A stretch of 7,386 bases of DNA from JBKBKN01 sp046294625 (GTDB lineage Bacteria; Bacteroidota; Bacteroidia; M30B66). A program made the position numbers and the translations under genes. The notes beneath the pieces were generated by a model, which worked only from the letters and a program-made list of their open reading frames with translations, was not told the origin of the DNA and did not search any database. Below, in pieces: positions 1 through 4,982 of the stretch. The DNA is taken from assembly GCA_046294625.1 (NCBI GenBank), contig JBKBKN010000042.1, positions 1 through 7,386 of the forward strand, written 5' to 3'. Within the stretch, counting starts at the first letter, position 1, and each line of letters opens with the position of its first letter.

Positions 1-125
1 AATCAATTTTTGATTATATTTGAAGACAGATTTAAAATATGACTTTTCTGTTTACACACTTTAAAGGATAGTGTCATTATCAAGTAAATTTTTCGTGATT
101 TTTTCTTGCTATTTTACACAGTTCA
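1..125. mobile_element. possible end of an IS256-type insertion sequence (transposase outside window)
   Basis: This stretch is AT-rich and has no gene. On the minus strand it reads inward from ACTGTGTAAAATAGC (near 108-122) and has a second copy of the same core, AGTGTGTAAACAG (near 50-62). TGTGTAAA termini with internal repeats are what I know from IS256-family ends in Bacteroidota, so this is probably the outer end of such an element. It begins directly after the boundary box GTGCATAAC of the toxin-antitoxin unit, where GC-rich hairpin DNA would be expected if an attC-like site were intact. The transposase gene, the other end and a target duplication are not visible, so the call rests on the end motif alone. 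The stretch could instead be an ordinary AT-rich spacer. Confidence 0.4.
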
Positions 126-126
126 T

Positions 127-140
127 GTTATGCACAGGGC
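127..140. repeat. boundary box of TA unit (left copy, inverted partner of 814-827)
   Basis: GTTATGCACAGGGC contains, on the minus strand, the antitoxin stop codon within GTGCATAAC. It pairs with 814-827. No GC-rich hairpin follows on its far side, so if an attC-like site once lay here it has been replaced or interrupted by the AT-rich IS-like DNA at 1-125. Confidence 0.55.
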
Positions 141-280
141 TTTATTGTCGTTTGTGTCTTGCGTTTCTTGAAGTATTCCAATATTTCTTCTTTTGTCATC
201 TTAGATAACTTCTCGCTTAATTTGTCTCTTTGTTGACGCATAAATTTTACAGCGTCAAATGTTTTTTCAGTCGTCTTCAT
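128..280 (-). CDS. antitoxin-like partner of the PIN toxin, 50 aa
   Basis: A 50-residue charged protein starts at ATG 280 and ends at TAA 128. It overlaps the PIN gene by 14 bp in another frame, so the two are translationally coupled. It begins MKTTEKTFDAVKFMRQQRDK and continues into a Lys/Glu-rich helical stretch (about residues 15-42, with KMTKEEILEYFKKRK). Proteins of this size and pattern sit downstream of PIN toxins in many Bacteroidota type II toxin-antitoxin pairs; they lack a separate DNA-binding domain that I can recognise and probably act by wrapping the toxin's active site. The stop codon lies inside the GTGCATAAC boundary box, so the gene runs to the end of its cassette-like unit. 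The role is inferred from the partner gene and the sequence pattern. Confidence 0.7.
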   Translation of the reverse strand: MKTTEKTFDAVKFMRQQRDKLSEKLSKMTKEEILEYFKKRKTQTTIKPCA

Positions 281-731
281 ATTTTTCAAATTCTCTTGGT
301 GAACGTATTTCTAATTGTTTGTAACCGTTTTTAATGTTGATAGAGTTGTAACCCCTTATTCTTTCTATGTTAACTATGTGTTTGAAGTTCCAACTAACTA
401 AAAAGTCAGCACGGTTTATAGTCGCTAAGGCTATATGTAAGCAGTCTGCATAACTTGTTTGCCCAACAACTTTTTCAGTAATGTATTCTGTTGCCAAGTC
501 AATTGCTTCATCTGTTATTTCTATAAACTCTGTCAGGTCGGCTCTAAGACTTTTTACAAGGTCTTTTACTTTTTCGGGAGCATTTTCAAGTTCGTCCTGT
601 GTAACTGTCGAATAAAGAATGACAAATTCGCCAGCTTTAATTCTGTCAAAGAGAGGAATAGTATGTTCTTTGAACTCTTCGTCAAAGTGTCCACCGAAAA
701 CTGATGTGTCTATGTAAATTCTTTGTTTCAC
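267..731 (-). CDS. PIN-domain ribonuclease toxin (VapC-like), 154 aa
   Basis: This is a full-length PIN domain. Strand 1 carries YIDTSVFGG with Asp8; the next acidic cluster is TQDELEN (Asp46/Glu47/Glu49); the third is YADCLHIALA with Asp96; and the C-terminal motif RADFLVSWNFKHIVN supplies Asp109 and Asn115. These acidic residues would bind Mg2+/Mn2+ in a metal-dependent RNase. The family toxins cut tRNA, rRNA or mRNA in the cytoplasm and are held inactive by a small antitoxin, here the overlapping gene at 280-128. The start is GTG at 731: the frame is open back to a TGA at 777-779 but offers no ATG, and an AAGGA lies about 15 nt upstream. The gene is AT-rich compared with the phage genes and lies in a bounded cassette-like unit, which suggests independent acquisition. 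The RNA target cannot be told from sequence. Confidence 0.85.
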   Translation of the reverse strand: MKQRIYIDTSVFGGHFDEEFKEHTIPLFDRIKAGEFVILYSTVTQDELENAPEKVKDLVKSLRADLTEFIEITDEAIDLATEYITEKVVGQTSYADCLHIALATINRADFLVSWNFKHIVNIERIRGYNSINIKNGYKQLEIRSPREFEKYEDD

Positions 732-755
732 TTTTATTCTTGTCTTATCCTTCTC

Positions 756-770
756 AAAAATACGATTTTT
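756..770. promoter_or_regulatory. 15-bp palindrome upstream of the PIN toxin (candidate operator)
   Basis: AAAAATACGATTTTT is a perfect inverted repeat (6-bp arms, 3-bp centre) that ends 25 bp before the GTG start of the toxin gene. Toxin-antitoxin operons are commonly autoregulated through such sites. The visible antitoxin has no obvious DNA-binding fold, however, and the region is AT-rich, so chance is a real alternative. Confidence 0.3.
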
Positions 771-813
771 AAGTGTTCAGTCGGTCAGTTTCTTGTCTGG
801 TCGTTGTCTTTTA

Positions 814-827
814 GCCTTGTGCATAAC
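814..827. repeat. boundary box of TA unit (right copy, inverted partner of 127-140)
   Basis: GCCTTGTGCATAAC here is the reverse complement of GTTATGCACAGGGC at 127-140 with 13 of 14 positions matching. The pair brackets the PIN/antitoxin genes. Read on the minus strand, the unit opens GTTATGCAC and closes GTGCATAAC. This resembles an integron cassette, where the start of the unit carries the bases that complement the R'' box of its own attC. Confidence 0.6.
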
Positions 828-955
828 GTTTCGCAGCTTGCCGATCGGCGGGAGATAATCTAGTAAAGCTCGATAGGGAAGCCACAGGTCAATTATACGC
901 AAAAAAGTTTTATTCGGAGCTCCGTTGCCCCGCTGTCGGCAAACTGCTGTTATTA
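821..955 (-). repeat. attC-like imperfect inverted repeat, copy 1
   Basis: The element can fold end to end. ATAAC (823-827) pairs with GTTAT (949-953), GCAGCTTGCCGA (833-844) with TCGGCAAACTGC (936-947, 11 of 12), and GCGGG (848-852) with CCCGC (929-933). The spacers between the paired blocks are unequal on the two sides, as in attC sites with their extrahelical bases. The central ~75 bp holds a small palindrome CGGAGCTCCG (915-924). On the minus strand the outer boxes read CTAATAAC and CGTTATGC, close to the RYYYAAC and GTTRRRY boxes of attC. The left end and right arm resemble those of the element at 1229-1355. Alternatives are a MITE or another dispersed Bacteroidota intergenic repeat. Confidence 0.55.
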
Positions 956-1053
956 GTAGTTTCACTCTTTTTTATGTATTGGATTATGGCTTTTTTATAT
1001 TCTGACAAACAGGGTCTTTCATTTCTTTGTTTTCAGTTTTTCTTGTCTGTCAT
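910..1053 (-). pseudogene. remnant of a short cassette gene ending inside the repeat
   Basis: On the minus strand ATG 1053 opens MTDKKN and meets TGA at 1033-1035. In the same frame the sequence then stays open for 40 codons, through LSEYKKAIIQYIKKSE and TTNNSSLPTAGQRSSE, to TAA at 910-912. The last ~15 residues are encoded by the left part of the attC-like repeat, so unrelated genes placed before other copies of this repeat would share that tail. Skipping one A in the A-run at 1037-1041 changes the early frame to MTDKKTENKEMK, which suggests a homopolymer frameshift in a once-intact small gene. It may equally never have been translated. No function is recognised. Confidence 0.3.
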
Positions 1054-1235
1054 TTTTTTGATCGCTCGCTTAACTCATCCGGCTATCCTTTCTTAGTTTC
1101 CTTTTTTTTCTTTCGATTCTACTCTTTTCTTTTTTTTAGCGAGCGATACTTTTTTTATTTACAGACAAGCTGCAATCAGCAAATTACTTCGCCCTGTTGA
1201 GCATCAGATGATATACAAGGCCAATTACTGATAAC
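949..1235. repeat. boundary boxes of second cassette-like unit (949-958 and 1226-1235)
   Basis: GTTATTAGTA at 949-958 and TACTGATAAC at 1226-1235 are inverted copies matching at 9 of 10 positions. They mark the end and start of a ~280-bp minus-strand unit, excluding its hairpin. This is the same relation seen around the toxin-antitoxin unit with a different box sequence. A shared architecture with unit-specific box bases is what cassette circularisation and integration at attC predicts. Confidence 0.5.
1042..1169. repeat. nested inverted repeat around a polypyrimidine tract
   Basis: The outer arms CTTGTCTGT (1042-1050) and ACAGACAAG (1161-1169) are perfect complements. So are the inner arms ATCGCTCGCT (1061-1070) and AGCGAGCGAT (1138-1147). 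Between outer and inner arms are T-rich runs that do not pair. The ~67-bp centre is almost purely pyrimidine on the plus strand. No protein-coding gene is visible from 970 to 1330 other than the damaged remnant overlapping 1053. The structure could be a MITE-like insertion, a structured RNA or a stable single-strand hairpin; I cannot choose among them. Confidence 0.5.
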
Positions 1236-1355
1236 GTTTTGGCGCTTGGCGCAGTGGCGGGTTTCTGAGCACAAAACTGTCAACCCAGCACTAAAGTTGA
1301 TTTGAAAAACTGCACTTGAATTTAAGCACGTCACCCCGCCTGACGCAAAACCCGT
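1229..1355 (-). repeat. attC-like imperfect inverted repeat, copy 2, at the tape measure break
   Basis: The left end ATAACGTTTTGGCGCTTGG (1231-1249) pairs imperfectly with the right end GACGCAAAACCCGT (1342-1355), and GGCGGG (1257-1261 region) pairs with CCCGCC (1335-1340). The left end matches copy 1 in the pattern ATAACGTTT-N6-TTG-S-CG...GGCGGG and the right arm in CCCCGC-N6-CAAA. Where copy 1 ends GTTAT, copy 2 ends GTCCTAT and passes directly into the tape measure coding sequence. The repeat supplies the last codons and stop (TGA 1331-1333) of that reading frame. No gene is contained in the repeat itself. Confidence 0.55.
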
Positions 1356-2536
1356 CCTATGGCAGCAATTGCCAAAGTAGCAAAGCGAACAAATGGATTT
1401 AGATTTAAGGTGGCATTTAGTATCCATGCTTTAACATTTACAAAAGCTAAAATGGCAGCCAAGCCACCCAAAGCCGCCAATACTCCTTTTACAACACCCG
1501 GATGTTTTTGTAAAAACGACAAAAATGATGACAATAGCGAGTTAACCCATTCCAGAGCAGGGCGCAATTCGTCAATCAAACTCACTATCACACCCCCCAT
1601 CTGCTCTTTGGTGTCGCCAAAAGCATTGCCTAATTGTTGCCAAGCTCCCAAACCGGACTTTGCCGCAGCTTCGGCACTACCACCAAACTGCCTTTGAAGC
1701 TCATTCAATATAACCTGTTGTGCTTCCTGCACCTTTCCGGCAGCTACTAATTTTTCAATGCTTTTTTTCTGTTCTTCCGAAAATTTAACTCCGGTTCTGC
1801 CCAATGCGCTTAAACCTTCTACAGGGTCTTGCAAGGCTTTGCCTACTTGCATCACTGAGCTTTCCAAGTCGGTGCCCATCTTTTGGCTCATGTCTAAGAT
1901 GGCGGGCATTGCCTTGTCATAAATCGCACCACGCACATTGGTGAATGTCAGCAGAATGCTTTGGGCATTCATAATGGCTTCATCTCCAAAGAGCGTTTTC
2001 TTTTGCAGGTCTGATGCCTGTTTTTCAAGTTCTTTAAGGGTTTTTCCGGCTATCCCGCCGGTGGACTGGATGGAAGCATTTACCGATGCAATAGCCTTTT
2101 GCTGCACATCAAAACCTTTGATGCTGCTGCTGAAAAATTGCCCAATGCCACGCATACCCATCATGGCTACGGTGGCCTTAAAATACCCATTAAGGGCTAC
2201 ACTTGCCTTATTCCACATTTTACTCAAGGCATTGCCTGCTAAAGGTGAAACAGAGCGAAGTGTTTTTATTCTTTTTTCTGTTTCGGCTATACGTTTATTG
2301 TATTGCTCCACCACTTCGGGGCTGTGTGCAAGTCTTGCCCTTTTCTGTAGCTCACTTAAATCTTGCTGCTCCTCTTTGATGAGTTTGCTCCTTTGGCGAT
2401 AGGCCATGAACTGTTCTTTTTTCGACACGCGAAACTTTTCAGACAGTTCATCTTCCTTTTTGCCAAAGTCGTCCAAAAATTTTGTAACTTTGTCTTGTAC
2501 TTCGTAAATCCATAAAACTTTATTCTCGGCACTCAT
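1331..2536 (-). CDS. phage tail tape measure protein, C-terminally truncated (401 aa)
   Basis: Residues 30-95 are a charged coiled coil. Residues 190-290 hold the typical tape measure block (LTFTNVRGAIYDKAMPAILD, then VGKALQDPVEGLSALGRTGV, KFSEEQKKSIEKLVAAGKVQ and RQFGGSAEA). Residues 345-393 are hydrophobic, with a Gly/Ala-rich segment GVLAALGGLAAILAF. Tape measure proteins line the tail tube lumen and set tail length; they are usually well above 600 residues. Here phage-like sequence ends near residue 393 (ATLAIAAIG), and the terminal RVLRQAG comes from the attC-like repeat at 1229-1355. The protein is therefore a fragment and the tail is probably not functional, unless the rest lies beyond the insertion. 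The ATG at 2536 shares CATG with the divergent gene at 2535. An assembly chimera at the repeat is an alternative explanation. Confidence 0.85.
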   Translation of the reverse strand: MSAENKVLWIYEVQDKVTKFLDDFGKKEDELSEKFRVSKKEQFMAYRQRSKLIKEEQQDLSELQKRARLAHSPEVVEQYNKRIAETEKRIKTLRSVSPLAGNALSKMWNKASVALNGYFKATVAMMGMRGIGQFFSSSIKGFDVQQKAIASVNASIQSTGGIAGKTLKELEKQASDLQKKTLFGDEAIMNAQSILLTFTNVRGAIYDKAMPAILDMSQKMGTDLESSVMQVGKALQDPVEGLSALGRTGVKFSEEQKKSIEKLVAAGKVQEAQQVILNELQRQFGGSAEAAAKSGLGAWQQLGNAFGDTKEQMGGVIVSLIDELRPALEWVNSLLSSFLSFLQKHPGVVKGVLAALGGLAAILAFVNVKAWILNATLNLNPFVRFATLAIAAIGRVLRQAG

Positions 2537-2765
2537 GGAAGTTTTGTTTATATTAGTTGGAGCTTATTTTCTTGTTCGCATCTGGCGTTGGGTGATTAAT
2601 ACTGCTTTAATGGTTAGTGCTTCTGATATAATCATTGTGGCTTTGGTTGCCCCTGTTTATTCTTTTTGGGTGATGGACTCTTTCCTTGGCGGTTTGGCAG
2701 TTACACTTTTTATTTATATCTTATTTATCTCTTTGGTTTATTTTGTCCGAAGGAAACATTCTTAA
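2535..2765 (+). CDS. small membrane protein on the opposite strand, unknown function (76 aa)
   Basis: The protein is strongly hydrophobic with three likely membrane segments (about 2-22, 31-48 and 51-71) and a positive tail VRRKHS. No open frame of comparable size runs on the other strand through 2537-2761, so it is not a shadow of another gene. It is the only plus-strand gene among the tail genes. Its ATG overlaps the tape measure ATG by 2 bp (shared CATG), and its TAA (2763-2765) overlaps the end of the chaperone fusion by 4 bp. Its promoter would have to lie inside the tape measure gene. Opposite-strand membrane genes in prophage structural operons can be morons or superinfection-exclusion factors, but nothing here identifies such a role. 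A later start at Met26 or Met47 is possible. Confidence 0.55.
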   Translation: MEVLFILVGAYFLVRIWRWVINTALMVSASDIIIVALVAPVYSFWVMDSFLGGLAVTLFIYILFISLVYFVRRKHS

Positions 2766-3309
2766 ATTTTCATCACTCCGGCAAAAGCTTGCATCATAAT
2801 CCCTTTCATATTTTTTAGCCGCCATTTTTCAAGCCATACGGCTTCGTTAAACAGGCGGGCAAATTCTTCATCGCTCAGCGAGAGTGGGTCAACTTGAAAA
2901 TGACTGCGGATGAGCGCACAGGCTTTAGGAAACTCATCTGCATCATCATTCTCATCAATCTCACACTCGCTTACAAGTTTTTTACTTCGGCCTCCCGCAC
3001 TTTAAAGAGTTGCCCTACGGCTTCAATAGCGCTCATCTTCACTTCATCATCTTCTTTGATGATAGGGTCGCCGCCTAAAAAAGTGCTTTCAAATGCTACC
3101 AATCCGCCACGAATCATGTCGGTTTTGCCCACCTTGTTAGCAGCCGACACAATATCTAAGTTAGGCTTACGGAAATAGCCGGTGGCCTTTTCTTTGCCTT
3201 CGTCGTCCAATGGGATGCTGATGGCAAATACCTGCCCATGTTGTTTTTTCCATTTGTTGATTTGCTCCTGCGTAACTCCGCCGGGCAATAGTTCATCCTG
3301 TTTGCTCAT
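2762..3309 (-). CDS. GT-type tail assembly chaperone made by -1 frameshift (182 aa predicted)
   Basis: Slippage at 2977-2983 moves ribosomes from the 112-residue G-like frame, just before its stop, into a second frame that has no start codon of its own near its beginning. That frame stays open for 71 more residues (LVSECEIDENDDADEFPKAC through FNEAVWLEKWRLKN to AFAGVMKI) and ends at TAA 2762-2764. The layout is that of the lambda G/GT genes and of most long-tailed phages, where the long form coats the tape measure protein during tail assembly and the short form is more abundant. The position directly before the tape measure gene, with one small opposite-strand gene between, supports the role. 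The extension is acidic at its start and helical afterwards. Frameshift efficiency and any downstream stimulatory fold cannot be judged here. Confidence 0.75.
2971..3309 (-). CDS. G-type tail assembly chaperone, short form (112 aa)
   Basis: The unshifted product starts at ATG 3309 with MSKQDELLPGGVTQEQINKW and ends VREAEVKNL at TAA 2971-2973. The pattern (KKQHGQVFAISIPLDDEGKE, TGYFRKPNLDIVSAANKVGK, then FLGGDPIIKEDDEVKM) is one I associate with tail chaperones of Bacteroidota phages with contractile tails: a small alpha/beta core followed by an acidic linker and helix. It begins 12 bp after the tube gene ends, in the same operon. The slippery heptamer lies two codons before the stop, so most ribosomes should finish here. 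Assignment to the chaperone role comes from gene order and the frameshift; the family name itself is inferred. Confidence 0.8.
   Translation of the reverse strand: MSKQDELLPGGVTQEQINKWKKQHGQVFAISIPLDDEGKEKATGYFRKPNLDIVSAANKVGKTDMIRGGLVAFESTFLGGDPIIKEDDEVKMSAIEAVGQLFKVREAEVKNL
2977..2983 (-). promoter_or_regulatory. programmed -1 frameshift slippery site A AAA AAC
   Basis: On the minus strand the zero-frame codons are GTA AAA AAC TTG TAA, giving the heptamer A AAA AAC, a canonical -1 slip site. After a -1 slip the next codons are CTT GTA AGC GAG, and that frame is open for 71 residues. No strong hairpin sits 5-9 nt downstream. The nearest obvious arms are GATGAG and CTCATC (6 bp), starting roughly 40 nt downstream. 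Confidence 0.8.
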
Positions 3310-3321
3310 ATTTCAAAAAAA

Positions 3322-3747
3322 TTAAACGTTCCAATCAATGTGGCTCACGATAAGCTCCAGTTCCACTTCGGTGAATGCATCTCCGCTTTTCCACTCGCGC
3401 TTGTTGCTCATAAACTCGGCATTGCGAATCACGTTGGTTACCAATCCATCCTGCCCTTCAGGAATATACACCACCGGGATGTCAAATGCCGGAATATCCT
3501 GCAATCCTTTGCCGGGCGGCAGTGCTGCCTGTAGCGCATCTACTTCATATTTCAAAAGTGTGATGCTGGCTTTGGCTTCGTATTTTCCTTTGCCACGGCT
3601 CACCGGATAGTTGCTGCCGCCATACACATTTTCTTTCTCTTGGCTGTCTTCGTAGCTGATGGCGGTGAAGCCTGTGACCAATCGGCCTAAAATATTCAGT
3701 TTTATTGACCCCCATGAGTGGCGGGTTCCGTTGATGTATGGTGTCAT
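3322..3747 (-). CDS. phage tail tube-like protein (141 aa)
   Basis: The gene starts at ATG 3747, overlapping the sheath stop codon as ATGA, which implies coupled translation and related stoichiometry. The protein is predicted mostly beta, opening MTPYINGTRHSWGSIKLNIL, then GFTAISYEDSQEKENVYGGS and PVSRGKGKYEAKASITLLKY, and closing with FTEVELELIVSHIDW. The length and this pattern fit the inner tube subunit of a contractile tail, which stacks as hexameric rings inside the sheath. Its place between sheath and chaperone genes is the standard one for a tube gene. The assignment is by pattern and context; there is no catalytic motif to check. The gene is followed by the chaperone start after 12 bp. 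Confidence 0.75.
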   Translation of the reverse strand: MTPYINGTRHSWGSIKLNILGRLVTGFTAISYEDSQEKENVYGGSNYPVSRGKGKYEAKASITLLKYEVDALQAALPPGKGLQDIPAFDIPVVYIPEGQDGLVTNVIRNAEFMSNKREWKSGDAFTEVELELIVSHIDWNV

Positions 3748-4979
3748 GAGTTAAATGGGTTTTTAAATCCGATGGTTGCTTTTATGGTGCGTGCTGTTCC
3801 GGTTGGAGTAAGCTCAAATTGAACTTCTAAGAGTGATGTACCTAATACATCTTGGTCAGGGTCAACATACACATCGTACCCGCTGATTTCTGAATCTTGC
3901 TGCATACGGCGTATGGCTTGGTCGCCTTTGCTCTCAAAATATTTGATGACTTCAGGAGCTAACTTGCCCGTGTCAGGGTCAACCAACACCGGAGAGTTCA
4001 CATCAGGCAAAAGCGCATTGCGCACAATACGGCCAGCCTTGTCAATGGTTCTTACATTCTCGATGTAGGCAAAATCATCAGATACTACTGTGCAGGTATG
4101 ACTGTCGTTGAAATAGCAGCCTTGGAAGTTGGGGAATGTGCGTGCAAAGATGTAGCCCTTATTGTTTAGCGTTCCTAAATCGACCAAGGATATGTTTTGA
4201 ATCAATTGTCCACCACTCAATGCCGGAACTAAGAATTTTGATTGTGCTGTGTTGGTCAAAGGAAATTTTCCCACCCAACCAATGCACTCATTCACATTAG
4301 CTGCCGACACAGCGCCCAAGGCTGTGCCAATGGCTGCATGTGCTGCATATTCAGGCTCAAGATTAGCCACTGCCTTATCTTGGGCTATCACTATGGCCAC
4401 ATTCTTATAGTTGCCCAAAGCTCGTGCATCGGCAACATTGGTGGCATTGCCCTGGTAGTTTCTACCTTCCACAAGCACCACCACGGGGCGGTATTCAGCT
4501 TCTTCGGCATCAGCCGTTAGCTGTGCCTGTGCAATGGCATCTAAGCTGTCTTGCTCTATGCCATTAGTTACATCTGTCGTATAAGATGCATCAGGATTGA
4601 TACAAACACCAACCTGGCGTATTTTGCCTTGCCCTGATATGAGCAGCTTATTGAGTGGATTTGAAGGCGATGGTGTGCATAACAAAGTAAGCGTTTCGGT
4701 TTGCGGCATCACCAAAATGAACAACCTGCCAGAAGGACTCAAACGGAAAAATTCGCTCACATGATAATGCAACAGCAGTTTATTGGTTTCATCATAAGCT
4801 GCATCTACACCCAATGCTTCTAAATCATCGATAGAGCGAAGCTCATAAGTGGTGTTGTATTGCAGACCACCGACTACATCAATACCGGTGCAAACCAATC
4901 CTGATATGCCATCTTCCGAAGGCGACCTGCGACCAAGATTGCCCGATGTTTTATTGATAATTACATTGCTAAGTGCCAT
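3744..4979 (-). CDS. contractile tail sheath protein, DUF2586-like (411 aa)
   Basis: The 411-residue protein opens MALSNVIINKTSGNLGRRSP and has the sheath-like features GLVCTGIDVVGG, a central domain with YRPVVVLVEGRNYQGNATNV and KNVAIVIAQDKAVA, the segment AAIGTALGAVSAANVNECIGW (about residues 215-235), the sheath block TFPNFQGCYFNDSHTCT, and the C-terminal IENVRTIDKAGRIVRNALLP. Near the C-terminus it has ISGYDVYVDPDQDVLGTSLL and a beta strand LEVQFELTPTGTARTIKATIG. I read these as the DUF2586 family of sheath proteins found in Bacteroidota phages. The sheath contracts to drive the tube through the host envelope. The gene lies 3 bp after the small phage protein gene and overlaps the tube gene by 4 bp. 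It appears complete. A role in a contractile injection system rather than a phage is less likely given the nearby capsid gene. Confidence 0.85.
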   Translation of the reverse strand: MALSNVIINKTSGNLGRRSPSEDGISGLVCTGIDVVGGLQYNTTYELRSIDDLEALGVDAAYDETNKLLLHYHVSEFFRLSPSGRLFILVMPQTETLTLLCTPSPSNPLNKLLISGQGKIRQVGVCINPDASYTTDVTNGIEQDSLDAIAQAQLTADAEEAEYRPVVVLVEGRNYQGNATNVADARALGNYKNVAIVIAQDKAVANLEPEYAAHAAIGTALGAVSAANVNECIGWVGKFPLTNTAQSKFLVPALSGGQLIQNISLVDLGTLNNKGYIFARTFPNFQGCYFNDSHTCTVVSDDFAYIENVRTIDKAGRIVRNALLPDVNSPVLVDPDTGKLAPEVIKYFESKGDQAIRRMQQDSEISGYDVYVDPDQDVLGTSLLEVQFELTPTGTARTIKATIGFKNPFNS

Positions 4980-4982
4980 CGC

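Noticed and set aside
777..965. 62-residue open frame on the minus strand starting at GTG 965
   Set aside because: It is encoded almost entirely by the attC-like repeat and its flank. The composition follows the hairpin, and it has no protein-like pattern, so it is read-through of the repeat.
821..1355. CRISPR array
   Set aside because: The two repeats are long, diverged hairpins with unequal spacing and gene-bearing units, not short identical direct repeats with uniform spacers.
1176..1427. 83-residue open frame on the minus strand across the tape measure junction
   Set aside because: It lies in the repeat and overlaps the tape measure gene in another frame; the sequence is repeat-derived and not a plausible protein.
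1359..2402. Plus-strand open frames opposite the tape measure gene (1359-1697, 1938-2402)
   Set aside because: They are antisense shadows of a convincingly coding tape measure sequence and show no independent protein pattern.
2894..3178. Plus-strand open frame opposite the chaperone gene
   Set aside because: The minus-strand frames on both sides of the slip site are the coding ones; this frame is a shadow spanning both.
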